A stretch of DNA of 37,799 bases from Rhodocyclaceae bacterium (GCA_020445765.1 JAGRFY010000029.1:27049-64847); one strand, 5' to 3'; positions 1-9,724 are shown, counted from the stretch's first letter. The notes: generated by a model from the letters alone, not told the origin. Program-made: numbers and translations.

Positions 1-745
1 GGCCATCGAGCAGGATGTCGCGCCACTCGTCGAAGCTGCGGCCCTGCTCGGCCTCGGAGTGGGCGTACTCGAGACGCCAGAAGCAGCGCTCGCTGCGGGT
101 CCCGTCCGCCTCGATCGTCATCAGGTGACCCGGTGCCAGCTTGCGCACGCCGCGCAGCAGCGTGTAGGGCGCCGGCACCACCGCGTGGAACGACAGATAG
201 TGGTTCAGCGCAACCGGATCGATGTCGGTGTCGATGCCGCCGCCGGCAAGCAGTGCCGGCAGCGACGACGCGAAGCGCAAGCCGCCGCGCACCTCGGCGT
301 AGTACAGCGGCTTGATGCCGAGACGATCCCGGCCGAGCACGACGCGCCCGGAATCGCGTTCCCAGATGGCGAACGCGAACATGCCGTTCAGGCGTTCGAC
401 GAAATCCGGACCCCAGGCGTGGTAGGCCTTCAGCAGCACCTCGGTGTCGCCATGGGAATAGAAGCGATAGCCCTTGCCTTCGAGTTCCCGGCGCAGCTCC
501 GGATGGTTGTAGACCGCACCGTTGAACACGATGCCGACGCCCAGCAGCGGGTCGAACATCGGCTGCTGCGACGCATCCGACAGATCCATGATCTTCAGCC
601 GTCGGTGGCCGAACCCTCTGCCGGGCTGCAGATGCAGGCCATGGGCGTCCGGACCACGCCGGCTCTGGGCCTCGGTCATGCCGGCCAGCGAGGCGACCTC
701 GCAGGGCATTCCGTCGAATCTCAGTTCACCGGCAATTCCACACAT
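1..745 (-). CDS. asnO: N-acetylglutaminylglutamine amidotransferase, N-terminal part (runs off left edge)
   Basis: An asparagine-synthetase-type enzyme that amidates the dipeptide N-acetylglutaminylglutamine to make the osmoprotectant NAGGN. About 248 residues are visible. It begins MCGIAGELRF, so Cys2 becomes the N-terminal glutaminase nucleophile. The class-II glutamine amidotransferase domain follows, with RRGPDAHG, FNGAVYNHPELR, GDTEVLLKAYHAWG and NGMFAFAIWERD. The stretch DPVALNHYLSFHAVVPAP is, from memory of the family, typical of the NAGGN branch rather than ordinary AsnB. The synthetase domain lies outside the window. The ATG at 745 has AGGAG five bases upstream. The acetyltransferase partner (ngg) usually lies next to this gene; it is not upstream here, so if present it should be further left. 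Alternative: another AsnB-type amidotransferase, for example of an exopolysaccharide locus. Confidence 0.88.
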   Translation of the reverse strand, partial: MCGIAGELRFDGMPCEVASLAGMTEAQSRRGPDAHGLHLQPGRGFGHRRLKIMDLSDASQQPMFDPLLGVGIVFNGAVYNHPELRRELEGKGYRFYSHGDTEVLLKAYHAWGPDFVERLNGMFAFAIWERDSGRVVLGRDRLGIKPLYYAEVRGGLRFASSLPALLAGGGIDTDIDPVALNHYLSFHAVVPAPYTLLRGVRKLAPGHLMTIEADGTRSERCFWRLEYAHSEAEQGRSFDEWRDILLDG

Positions 746-1099
746 GCATACTCCTGTTGCGATGGCTGCCACCCCGCAACAATGCGGCGGGCGCGACCGG
801 AGTAGTCCGGTCGTCGAGCTGGGCGGCAGGGCAAGGATCGGATTTCGCGGGCGGCGAGCCCCGGGAAGGGCAGCCACCGACGCTCGCGGTTGGACCGCGT
901 TCGCGGCCCGGGGAATGTCGAGACATGGCGTCGTCTGGAGCGGCATCGTCGCCGCCGGAAGCATCATTCTATCATTTACTTTTGGGCAAACAGATTTTGC
1001 GCCGGGCGTGCGCAGCGTCGCTGCGATAAGCTGCCGGGTTTCCGGCAACTGCCGGCCCCGCAGGACGGCGGCGGCGCCCTGCTCCGGACGGAAACGACG
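746..1099. other. 354-bp divergent intergenic region between asnO and thiL
   Basis: I see no convincing gene here. Its most AT-rich patch, about 963-992, contains on the minus strand TGATAGAAT (974 down to 966). That is an extended -10 form (TG-n-TAGAAT) that could serve asnO with a leader of about 220 nt. The -35 position at 17 bp (TCTGTT) is poor. No clear promoter for thiL was found. Confidence refers to the promoter reading. Confidence 0.3.
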
Positions 1100-2077
1100 A
1101 TGCCTTCGGAATTCGAACTGATCGGCCGCTATTTCGCGCGTCCGACGCCATCGGCCGACCTCGGCGTCGGCGACGATGCGGCCCTGTTGCGGCTGGCCGC
1201 CGGCCACCAGTGCGTCGTCAGTACCGACATGCTGGTCGAGGGCACCCATTTCGTCGCCGGTACCGATCCGCGCCGGCTCGGCTGGAAGACCGTCGCCGTG
1301 AGCATCTCCGACCTGGCGGCGATGGCGGCGCGACCGCGCTGGGCGACGCTGGCGGTGAGCCTGCCCGATGACGACGAGGCCTGGCTCGGCGGCTTCGCCA
1401 GCGGCGTCCACGCCTGCTGCGAAGCCCATGGCGTCGAATTGATCGGTGGCGACACCACCCGCGGCCCGCGCAATCTGTGTGCGACGGTCCTCGGCGAAGT
1501 GCCGACCGGGCAGGCCGTCACCCGCGCCGGCGCGCATGAAGGCGACGATATCTGGATCAGCGGCCAGCCCGGCCGGGCGGCGCTGGCACTGGCCCGAGTG
1601 CTCGACGGCACGTCGGCGGACGGCAGCTTGCCGGCGGAATTCCTCGAGGCGCTCGAAGCCCCGCGACCCCGGCTCGCGCTCGGGCTGGCGCTGCGCGGCC
1701 TGGCCAGCGCGATGCTTGATGTCTCCGACGGTCTGCTCGGCGATCTCGCGCACATCCTCGAACGCTCAGGGGTCGGCGCCCGCCTGATCGACGGCCTGCT
1801 GCCGCTGCGGGCCCTGATCGACAGCGGGGCCGATCCGCGGCGGGCACGGGAAGCCCTACTCGGGGGCGGCGACGACTACGAACTGTTGTTTTGCGCGCCG
1901 GTGGCGGCACGGCGCCGGATCGTCAGTCTTTGCGATGCCGTCGCTACGCCGCTGCACCGCATCGGCACGGTAGTGGCCGAGACCGGGCGGCTCGAGCTGG
2001 CGCTGGACGACGGCCGCTGCCACCCGCTGCAGCCCACGGGATTTCGCCATTTCACTGGCGAAAAGGCCGACAACTGA
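1100..2077 (+). CDS. thiL: Thiamine-monophosphate kinase
   Basis: Phosphorylates thiamine monophosphate to thiamine diphosphate with ATP, the last step of cofactor synthesis in the cytoplasm. The 325-residue product matches the usual ThiL length. Visible motifs are LGVGDDAALL (21-30), STDMLVEGTHF (41-51), the VSISDLAAMAA segment, GGDTTRG, DVSDGLLGDLAHIL and GGGDDYELLF, the Mg/ATP-binding acidic clusters of the AIR-synthase/ThiL fold. The frame is open further upstream, but the ATG at 1100 starts the family-typical sequence (FELIGRYF). The Shine-Dalgarno is weak (GGACGGA). pgpA follows after 29 bp, the thiL-pgpA order known from enterobacteria, although nusB is not upstream here. Confidence 0.95.
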   Translation: MPSEFELIGRYFARPTPSADLGVGDDAALLRLAAGHQCVVSTDMLVEGTHFVAGTDPRRLGWKTVAVSISDLAAMAARPRWATLAVSLPDDDEAWLGGFASGVHACCEAHGVELIGGDTTRGPRNLCATVLGEVPTGQAVTRAGAHEGDDIWISGQPGRAALALARVLDGTSADGSLPAEFLEALEAPRPRLALGLALRGLASAMLDVSDGLLGDLAHILERSGVGARLIDGLLPLRALIDSGADPRRAREALLGGGDDYELLFCAPVAARRRIVSLCDAVATPLHRIGTVVAETGRLELALDDGRCHPLQPTGFRHFTGEKADN

Positions 2078-2106
2078 TATTATATACAGCTCATGAGCCC
2101 GCATCG

Positions 2107-2586
2107 ATGCGTCCAGACTTCCGCTTCCTGATCGCCCACCCGGCCCACTTCGTCGCCTGCGGCTTCGGCAGCGGGCTGGCGCCGAAGGCGCCCGGGACTG
2201 CCGGCACGCTGGCCGCCTGGGCGATCTTCCCGCTGTTCGGCACGGCGCTGGCCGACGGTGCGTTGCTGGTGCTGCTGGCCCTGTTCTTCGGACTTGGCGT
2301 GATCGTGGCCGAGCGAACCGGCCGCGACCTCGGCGTATCGGATCACGGCGCCATCGTATGGGACGAAATGGTACCTTTCTGGCTGATTCTGGTACTGACG
2401 CCGAAAAGCTGGCTGTGGCAGGCCGCGGCTTTCGTGCTGTTCCGTTTCTTCGACATCGTCAAGCCGCCCCCGGTCCGCTGGGCGGACCAGCGCGTCAAGG
2501 GCGGATTTGGCGTGATGCTCGACGATCTCATCGCCGCCGGCTACACGCTGCTGGTGCTGGCCCTGCTCAAGCGACTGTTGGATTGA
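2107..2586 (+). CDS. pgpA: Phosphatidylglycerophosphatase A
   Basis: Removes phosphate from phosphatidylglycerol phosphate at the inner membrane to give phosphatidylglycerol. The 159-residue protein has the family signature GFGSGLAPKAPGTAGTL (19-35), the acidic segment DHGAIVWDEM (79-88) and FRFFDIVKPPP plus GVMLDDLIAAGY near the C-terminus, with Asp116, Asp139 and Asp140 as likely metal ligands. Hydrophobic stretches at about 36-66, 90-112 and 141-156 are membrane segments. The ATG at 2107 is chosen because the next upstream ATG (2093) is out of frame and the conserved region starts soon after. The gene lies between thiL and pncC in one transcription direction. Confidence 0.93.
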   Translation: MRPDFRFLIAHPAHFVACGFGSGLAPKAPGTAGTLAAWAIFPLFGTALADGALLVLLALFFGLGVIVAERTGRDLGVSDHGAIVWDEMVPFWLILVLTPKSWLWQAAAFVLFRFFDIVKPPPVRWADQRVKGGFGVMLDDLIAAGYTLLVLALLKRLLD

Positions 2587-2591
2587 CCCGT

Positions 2592-3077
2592 ATGGATCCC
2601 GAACTGGCTCAACTCTCCTTCGAAACCGGCGAATTCCTGCGCGCCCGCAACCTCATGCTGTGCACTGTCGAGTCCTGTACCGGCGGCTGGATCGGCGAAC
2701 TGGTGACCGCCACCGCCGGCAGTTCGAATTGGTACGACCGTGGCTTCGTGACCTATTCCAACGACGCCAAGGTCGAGTTGCTGGGGGTCGACCCGGCCCT
2801 GCTCCGCACCCACGGTGCGGTCAGCGAAGAGACCGTGCGGGCGATGGTGCTCGGCGGCCTCGAGCGCTCCAATGCCGACCTGGTGCTTGCGGTCTCCGGC
2901 ATCGCCGGGCCGGGCGGCGGTACCGGCGAACGTCCGGTCGGCACCGTGTGCTTCGCATGGACCCGCCGCGACGACCCGGTCCATACCGCGACCCTGCGCT
3001 TTCCGGGCGATCGGCAGGCCGTTCGCCGGCAGGCGGTACTGCACGCACTGCGCACCCTGCAACGCCTCTACGAATGA
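2592..3077 (+). CDS. pncC: Nicotinamide-nucleotide amidase (CinA C-terminal type)
   Basis: Deamidates nicotinamide mononucleotide to nicotinate mononucleotide in pyridine-nucleotide salvage. This is the short 161-residue form that equals only the CinA C-terminal domain. It shows VESCTGGWIGELVTA with the active-site ESCTGG at 27-32, WYDRGFVTYSNDAK, and the glycine-rich SGIAGPGGGTGERPVGTV (102-119). The start is 5 bp after pgpA stops. Placement directly before recA is the arrangement seen in Escherichia coli (ygaD-recA) and supports the call. Confidence 0.93.
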   Translation: MDPELAQLSFETGEFLRARNLMLCTVESCTGGWIGELVTATAGSSNWYDRGFVTYSNDAKVELLGVDPALLRTHGAVSEETVRAMVLGGLERSNADLVLAVSGIAGPGGGTGERPVGTVCFAWTRRDDPVHTATLRFPGDRQAVRRQAVLHALRTLQRLYE

Positions 3078-3106
3078 CTTCCGGCACGAGCACGCAAAGT
3101 CTGTGC

Positions 3107-3112
3107 CATAAT
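3107..3112 (+). promoter_or_regulatory. Possible -10 element of a recA promoter
   Basis: CATAAT (5 of 6 to consensus) lies 25 bp before the recA start codon in a 60-bp gap, but no TTGACA-like hexamer sits 15-19 bp upstream. I also find no CTGT-N8-ACAG SOS box in the gap. This is a suggestion only. Confidence 0.3.
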
Positions 3113-3137
3113 CGCTGACAACGATCCGAGGAGAACC

Positions 3138-4175
<1,038 letters not shown>

Positions 4176-4185
4176 ACGGAGCAAG

Positions 4186-4621
4186 ATGACGACGGAGGAA
4201 CTGCGTCAGCGGGCGCTCAGGCTGTTGGCCCAGCGCGATCATTCGCGCGCCGAACTGACCCGCAAGCTGTCCTCCCACGGCTCCCCGGACGAGGTTGCCG
4301 AGGTCGTCGCGCGCATGGCCGACCTCGACCTCCAGTCTGATCGCCGCTTCGCCGAGCAGTTCGTGCGCAGTCGGGGCGCACGCTTCGGCAGCGAACGCCT
4401 GCGCCGGGAACTGCGCCAACGGGGCATCGACGACGGACTCGGGGCGAGGGCAATCGCCGGCGCGCTCGAAGCCGACGAGTTCGAGCGCGCGCGGCGGGTC
4501 TGGCAGGCTCGTTTCGGCGAGTCGGCGAGCGATCGCCGCGAATGGGCGCGACAGGCGCGCTTCCTGCAATATCGTGGCTTTTCGACCGACGTCATCCACC
4601 GCGTATTGAAGGGGCGATTCG

Positions 4622-4635
<14 letters not shown>
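4186..4635 (+). CDS. recX: RecA regulatory protein RecX
   Basis: Small helical modulator that binds RecA filaments and limits their extension. The 149-residue size fits the family. The RecX pattern of three-helix repeats is visible: [20 protein letters not shown], then [25 protein letters not shown] with [15 protein letters not shown], and a C-terminal repeat ending [24 protein letters not shown] stands just before the ATG. Its last 14 bases overlap the start of lptB in another frame, suggesting translational coupling between a DNA-repair regulator and a lipopolysaccharide transport gene. Confidence 0.95.
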
Positions 4636-5344
<709 letters not shown>

Positions 5345-5365
5345 GCTGATGGTCAGAAGAGAACC

Positions 5366-6835
5366 ATGAAACCCACCCTCCAGCTCAAGCTCTCCCAGCA
5401 CCTCACGCTCACGCCCCAACTGCAGCAGTCGATCCGGCTGTTGCAGCTATCGACGCTCGAACTCAACCAGGAGATCGAGCAGGCCCTGCGTGACAATCCG
5501 ATGCTCGAGCGCGAGGACGGTGGCGACGAAGGCGAGCCGCAGGCCGAGGCCTCGACCGAGGCCGGTACGCGGGAGACCGCGCCGGACGTGGGCAGCGACG
5601 GCGCCGGCACGACCGAAGCCGGCGACACGCCGGCCGAGCCGGCGCGCGAGGAACCGCGCGACAACGAAGAGCTCGGCGAGTGGATGAACACCAGCCCGGG
5701 CAGCGGTTCTCAGCGTGACGACGACGACGACACCGACTTCCAGGAGCTGCAGGCCGCGGGCACATCGCTGCGCGACCATCTCGATGGCCAGATCGCGCTG
5801 ACCCCGCTGAGTGATCGCGACCGCGCGCTGGTGCGCTTCATGATCGAGGCGCTCGACGACGATGGCTACCTCAGCCAGTCGCTGGAGGAGTTGCTGCCAC
5901 TGTTGCCGGCCGAGCTGGAAATCGAGGTCGAGGACCTGCAGATCGCGCTCTGTCACATCCAGAATCTCGAACCACCCGGGATCGGGGCCCGCTCGCCCCA
6001 GGAGTGCCTGGCGCTGCAGTTGCGTGCGCTGCCGCCCTGCCCGACCCGGGAAATGGCGCTGGCGATCGTCATCGATCACCTCGAACTGCTCGCCAACCGG
6101 GATTTCAATCGCCTCAAGCGGATGTTGCACTGCCAGGACGACGATCTGCGCGCGGCCCACGAGATGATTCTCGGCCTCAACCCGCGCCCGGGTGCCCGCT
6201 TTGCGCCGAACGACACGCGCTACGTGGTGCCCGACGTCGTCGTACGCAAGCTGCGCAACCGCTGGACCGTGAGCCTCAACCCCGACGCAATGCCCAAGCT
6301 GCGGATCAATCAGATGTACGCGCGCATCCTCCAGCAGAACCGCGGCTCGGCAGCGTCGCTGGCGGGACAGCTGCAGGAAGCCAAGTGGCTGTTGAAGAAC
6401 GTGCAGCAGCGCTTCGACACGATTCTGCGGGTCTCTCAGGCGATCGTTGACCAGCAAAGGCAGTTCTTCGATCATGGCGAAGTGGCCATGCGGCCCCTTA
6501 CGCTGAGGGAAATTGCGGAAACGCTCGACCTCCATGAATCGACCATCTCCCGCGTCACCAATCAGAAGTACATGGCCACGCCGCGGGGCATCTTCGAACT
6601 CAAGTATTTTTTCGGCAGTCACGTGGCCACCGACAGCGGAGGCGCGGCGTCGTCGACGGCGATTCGTGCGCTCATCCGCCAGCTGGTGGACGCCGAAGAC
6701 AGGAAGAAGCCCCTGTCGGACGCCAAGATTGCCGAACTCCTTGGCCAGCAGGGTATCGTGGTCGCGCGGCGAACGATCGCCAAGTATCGCGAATCACTCA
6801 GTATCCCGCCGGTCAGTTTGCGTAAGACGATCTGA
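5366..6835 (+). CDS. rpoN: RNA polymerase sigma-54 factor RpoN
   Basis: Directs RNA polymerase to -24/-12 promoters that need an AAA+ activator; its classic roles are nitrogen metabolism, motility and surface structures. The 489-residue protein has the N-terminal activator-interacting domain (LTLTPQLQQSIRLLQLS and LDNPMLE-like RDNPMLE, about 1-50), an acidic low-complexity linker (about 50-130, rich in Glu, Asp, Ala and Gly), the core-binding domain, the helix-turn-helix near LHESTISRVTNQKY, and the RpoN box ARRTIAKYRE (467-476), 13 residues from the end. It starts 21 bp after lptB and hpf follows after 14 bp. Confidence 0.98.
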   Translation: MKPTLQLKLSQHLTLTPQLQQSIRLLQLSTLELNQEIEQALRDNPMLEREDGGDEGEPQAEASTEAGTRETAPDVGSDGAGTTEAGDTPAEPAREEPRDNEELGEWMNTSPGSGSQRDDDDDTDFQELQAAGTSLRDHLDGQIALTPLSDRDRALVRFMIEALDDDGYLSQSLEELLPLLPAELEIEVEDLQIALCHIQNLEPPGIGARSPQECLALQLRALPPCPTREMALAIVIDHLELLANRDFNRLKRMLHCQDDDLRAAHEMILGLNPRPGARFAPNDTRYVVPDVVVRKLRNRWTVSLNPDAMPKLRINQMYARILQQNRGSAASLAGQLQEAKWLLKNVQQRFDTILRVSQAIVDQQRQFFDHGEVAMRPLTLREIAETLDLHESTISRVTNQKYMATPRGIFELKYFFGSHVATDSGGAASSTAIRALIRQLVDAEDRKKPLSDAKIAELLGQQGIVVARRTIAKYRESLSIPPVSLRKTI

Positions 6836-6849
6836 CAAAGGGAAGGATC

Positions 6850-7173
6850 ATGAACCTGAACATCACCGGACATCATCTTGAGGTCACCCCGGCCATCCGC
6901 GAGTACGTGACGTCGAAGCTCGACCGGGTCATCCGGCATTTCGACAACGTCACCAGCGTCGGTGTGATCCTTTCGGTGGAGAAGCTGGTGCAGAAGGCCG
7001 AGGTCACCGTGCATGTCCGCGGCAAGGACATCTTCGTCGAGAGTTCGGATCAGGATCTGTACGCCGCGATCGATGCGATGACCGACAAGCTGGATCGCCA
7101 GGTCCTGAAGTACAAGCAGAAAAATCAGAACCATAACCACGCGGCCCTGAAGCACCAAAGCGTCGAACCCTGA
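6850..7173 (+). CDS. hpf: Ribosome hibernation promoting factor, short form
   Basis: Binds the decoding region of the 30S subunit in slow growth and promotes inactive ribosome dimers or silencing. The 107-residue product is the short HPF/YfiA type (beta-alpha-beta-beta-beta-alpha), beginning MNLNITGHHLEVTPAIREYV and continuing with the KLDRVIRHFDNV, VHVRGKDIFVE and DLYAAIDAMTDKLDRQVLKYK blocks. The C-terminus is a short charged tail with His/Asn repeats; the long-form dimerisation domain is missing. GGAAGGA precedes the ATG. The rpoN-hpf-ptsN order is conserved in Proteobacteria. Confidence 0.96.
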   Translation: MNLNITGHHLEVTPAIREYVTSKLDRVIRHFDNVTSVGVILSVEKLVQKAEVTVHVRGKDIFVESSDQDLYAAIDAMTDKLDRQVLKYKQKNQNHNHAALKHQSVEP

Positions 7174-7205
7174 AAATCGCACAACGCGGGGCACGGCCTT
7201 GGGTA

Positions 7206-7211
7206 TATAAT
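7206..7211 (+). promoter_or_regulatory. Candidate -10 element of a ptsN promoter
   Basis: A perfect TATAAT sits 33-38 bp after the hpf stop in otherwise GC-rich sequence. No good -35 hexamer is seen at 17 bp (AACGCG). If used, transcription would start near 7218 and give a leader of about 96 nt before the ptsN ATG, holding the inverted repeats described next. Confidence 0.5.
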
Positions 7212-7230
7212 CCGGGCCGATCCCCGACAA

Positions 7231-7300
7231 ACAGGCGCCGATTTCTCCGGCCTACGCCAAAGGCGCCTCAGCATCGGCGCCTGTCAGAGCAGGCGCCGAT
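7231..7300 (+). promoter_or_regulatory. ptsN leader with three copies of a 12-bp arm that can form two exclusive hairpins
   Basis: Copy 1 is ACAGGCGCCGAT (7231-7242), copy 2 its exact reverse complement ATCGGCGCCTGT (7273-7284), and copy 3 CAGGCGCCGAT (7290-7300). Copy 2 can pair with copy 1 (12 bp, 30-nt loop) or with copy 3 (11 bp, 6-nt loop TCAGAG), but not with both. A fourth GGCGCC lies at 7262-7267. The copy 2/3 hairpin ends 13 nt before the ATG and is followed by TCAATTCTT, a weak U-rich tract. No Shine-Dalgarno is visible before ptsN. The layout resembles an attenuator or a translation switch. Alternative: a palindromic repeat of the REP kind. Confidence 0.5.
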
Positions 7301-7313
7301 TCAATTCTTGCCG

Positions 7314-7802
7314 ATGAACCTGATTGCCCAACTGTTGCCGCTCGGCAACGTCGTCATCGATCTCGAGGCGAGCAGCAAGAAGCGCGTGTTTGAGCAGGCC
7401 GGACTGCTGTTCGAGAACAACCAGGGCATTGCCCGCAGCACCGTGTTCGACAGCCTGTTCGCCCGCGAACGCCTGGGCTCCACCGGTCTCGGCCAGGGCA
7501 TCGCCATTCCCCACGGTCGCATCAAGGGCCTGAAGGACGCCGTCGGTGGCTTCTTCCGCCTCAGCACGCCGGTTCAGTTCGACGCGCCCGATGGCAAGCC
7601 GGTGAGCCTGCTGTTCGTGCTGCTGGTGCCCGAACAGGCCAACGAGCACCACCTGCAGTTGCTCTCCGAACTGGCCCAGATGTTCAGCGATCCCGCCTTT
7701 CGCGACGAATTGACCAGCGCCGAGACCACCGACGAGATCCACGCGCTGTTCTCTGGCTGGGGCGACCACGATGCGCCGGACCAGCGTAGCGCTGCTGTTT
7801 GA
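7314..7802 (+). CDS. ptsN: PTS IIA-like nitrogen-regulatory protein PtsN (EIIA-Ntr)
   Basis: Phosphoryl acceptor of the nitrogen PTS; its phosphorylation state signals nitrogen and carbon status and can control potassium uptake and other targets. The 162-residue protein has the EIIA fold with GLGQGIAIPHGRIKGL around the phosphorylated His67, FFRLSTPVQFDAPDGKPV and LLFVLLVPEQANEHHLQLLSELA. I chose the ATG at 7314; a TTG two codons upstream (7308) is possible, and neither has a clear ribosome-binding site. The end overlaps hprK by 32 bp. Confidence 0.95.
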   Translation: MNLIAQLLPLGNVVIDLEASSKKRVFEQAGLLFENNQGIARSTVFDSLFARERLGSTGLGQGIAIPHGRIKGLKDAVGGFFRLSTPVQFDAPDGKPVSLLFVLLVPEQANEHHLQLLSELAQMFSDPAFRDELTSAETTDEIHALFSGWGDHDAPDQRSAAV

Positions 7803-8709
7803 CGCAACCCGCGAGAAACTCCGGCTGCAGCACGTCTGCGGCAAGCTCGATCGCGACATCTCGGTCGCCGACGAGCGGCTGTGGCCGGCCGATCTGGTCG
7901 GCCACCTCAACCTGATCCATCCCGAGCGCCTGCAGGTCCTGGGCACCACCGAAGTGGCCTGGGCGCGCCGTCAGGCCCACGGCAAGATCACCCACCATTT
8001 CGAGTCCATTCTTGCCGCTCAGCCGCCGGCAGTGATCATGGCCGACGACTGTGAGGTGCCGGGCGTCGTCCGCGACGGCTGCGAGGCCGCCGGCATCGCA
8101 CTGTTTTCGACGCCTCTGCCGACCGCCAGCGTGATCGACCTGCTGCGCCTCTATCTGTCGCGCCAGCTCGCCGAGAAGGCTTCGCTGCACGGCGTCTTCA
8201 TGGACGTACTGGGCCTCGGCGTGCTGATCGCCGGCGATTCCGGCGCTGGCAAGTCCGAACTCGCACTGGAACTGATCTCTCGCGGCCACGGACTGGTGGC
8301 CGACGACATCGTCGAGTTCGCGCGCATCGCACCCACCGTGCTCGAAGGGCGGGCGCCGGAAATGCTCAAGGACTTCATCGAAGTGCGCGGCCTCGGCATG
8401 CTCAACATCCGCACCATCTTCGGCGAGACCGCCTGTCGCCGGAAGATGCGGCTCAAGTTGATCTGCCACCTCGAACGCCGCCAGCCCGGCACCGGCGATC
8501 GCCTGCGCATTCCGGACGTGCAGGACTACGAGGAAATTCTCGGGGTTCAGGTACGCAGCGTGGTGCTGCCGGTGGCGCCCGGCCGCAACATCGCGGTACT
8601 GCTCGAAGCCGCCGCACGCACGACCATCCTGCAGCTGCGCGGTATCGATTCGATGCAGGAATTCATTGGCCGTCACCGTTCGGCGCTGGATCGAACCGAC
8701 GACGACTGA
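7771..8709 (+). CDS. hprK: HPr kinase/phosphorylase
   Basis: Bifunctional enzyme that phosphorylates and dephosphorylates a serine of HPr-type proteins, linking the PTS to metabolic state. The 312-residue protein has an N-terminal domain (about 1-130), then a P-loop GDSGAGKS (155-162) within VLIAGDSGAGKSELALELI, catalytic His140 (SLHGVFMD), ADD (177-179) and the family signature EVRGLGMLNIR (204-214). In Xanthomonadales and beta-proteobacteria hprK follows ptsN in this way. Neither rapZ nor an HPr gene follows; the next gene is on the other strand, so those partners would have to lie elsewhere. Confidence 0.96.
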   Translation: MRRTSVALLFDATREKLRLQHVCGKLDRDISVADERLWPADLVGHLNLIHPERLQVLGTTEVAWARRQAHGKITHHFESILAAQPPAVIMADDCEVPGVVRDGCEAAGIALFSTPLPTASVIDLLRLYLSRQLAEKASLHGVFMDVLGLGVLIAGDSGAGKSELALELISRGHGLVADDIVEFARIAPTVLEGRAPEMLKDFIEVRGLGMLNIRTIFGETACRRKMRLKLICHLERRQPGTGDRLRIPDVQDYEEILGVQVRSVVLPVAPGRNIAVLLEAAARTTILQLRGIDSMQEFIGRHRSALDRTDDD

Positions 8710-8729
8710 CCGGCTCGGGCGCCCCGGCT

Positions 8730-9608
8730 TCAGATGACTTCGAAGAAGACCAAATCGCGCTCGATGTCGTTGGCCGAGAAGCCACAGCCGATCCGGCCCT
8801 GGCCGGTCAGCACGATCTCGCTCTTGCGCGCACACTGCTCCGGATCATCGCCGTTGGCCACGTAGGTACCGTTGGTGCTCTGATCGACCAGCACGAAACC
8901 GTCGCGCCGCCGCTCGACACGCGCGTGCTGGCGCGACGCGCGCGGATCGATGATGACCACGTCGTTGCCCTGCTCGCGGCCGAGCAGGATGATCGGGCGC
9001 AGTTCCTCGACGATCACGACGTCGTCCTGGTGCTTGATCCGCAGCCTGGGCGAGATCAGCGCCGAAGCCGCCGGCATCGAGGTCGTCATGCCGGTTCGCG
9101 GCCCCAGCAGGTAGATGGGCCAGTCGAACGCTTCGGCTCGGGCGCCGGCAATCGGCTCGGTACCGGCGAAATGCCGGGTCGCGGTACTCAGCAGCATCAC
9201 CGTCTCGCCGCTGGCAAGCGCTTCGCCGGGGCGGGCGAAGCCGGCCAGCCGTTCGGCGAACGCGGCGACCTCTTCGACGCCGGCATTGCCTTCGCCGACG
9301 GTTCCGTAGTGCACGCCGATGCGGACCGACACGCGCACGCCCATCACCGGCAGCATGCCGGCGAGGCGCTCGACCATTTCGGTGGCGGCCTTGACCGCGG
9401 TGTCGCAGTCGGCGAATCCGACTGCAATGGCATTGCTGCGCCGGAACAGGATCGTACCGGAATTGGATTCGATGACCCGCTCGATACGGTTGGCGCAGCG
9501 CTCCACCGCGTGGGCTATCTCGCTCAGGCCGAGCGTGACGCCTTCACGCCCACCGCCGACCAGCTCAGCGAACAGCACACATTGATTTCGCCTCTGCCCC
9601 GTTTCCAA
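8730..9608 (-). CDS. Degenerate nucleotidyl-cyclase homology domain fused to an FHA domain
   Basis: Residues 8-165 look like a class III adenylate/guanylate cyclase domain (VLFAELVGG, AVKAATEMVERLAG, VRIGVHYGTVGEG), but key positions are off. The usual FxDl/FTD motif reads FAEL, and the GD-x-x-G-x-x-V-N-x-A-x-R region reads GNAGVEEVAAFAERL. Catalysis is therefore doubtful. Residues 206-275 form an FHA phosphothreonine-binding domain with GR (210-211), SRQH (225-228) and NGT (246-248). No membrane segment is seen. The first codon is TTG at 9608 with AAGGAAGG and GGGAGG just upstream; a GTG at codon 11 is the alternative and no ATG occurs before residue 77. It lies downstream of ttcA on the same strand. 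The likely role is phosphoprotein-dependent signalling; the partner is unknown. Confidence 0.8.
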   Translation of the reverse strand: METGQRRNQCVLFAELVGGGREGVTLGLSEIAHAVERCANRIERVIESNSGTILFRRSNAIAVGFADCDTAVKAATEMVERLAGMLPVMGVRVSVRIGVHYGTVGEGNAGVEEVAAFAERLAGFARPGEALASGETVMLLSTATRHFAGTEPIAGARAEAFDWPIYLLGPRTGMTTSMPAASALISPRLRIKHQDDVVIVEELRPIILLGREQGNDVVIIDPRASRQHARVERRRDGFVLVDQSTNGTYVANGDDPEQCARKSEIVLTGQGRIGCGFSANDIERDLVFFEVI

Positions 9609-9724
9609 TTCCTTCCTTGCCTCCCGTCAACGGCATTCCTGCGCCGCAGCGACCGCGCCGGTCTGCTCGAGCAAGACGCAATAATACCCGCGCAATTCGC
9701 GCACGGCGATCCCCTGCGCCGTCG

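Noticed and set aside
3078-3137. SOS box or sigma-54 promoter upstream of recA
   Set aside because: No CTGT-N8-ACAG is present, and the GG/GC pair found near 3083-3095 has nine rather than ten bases between its parts.
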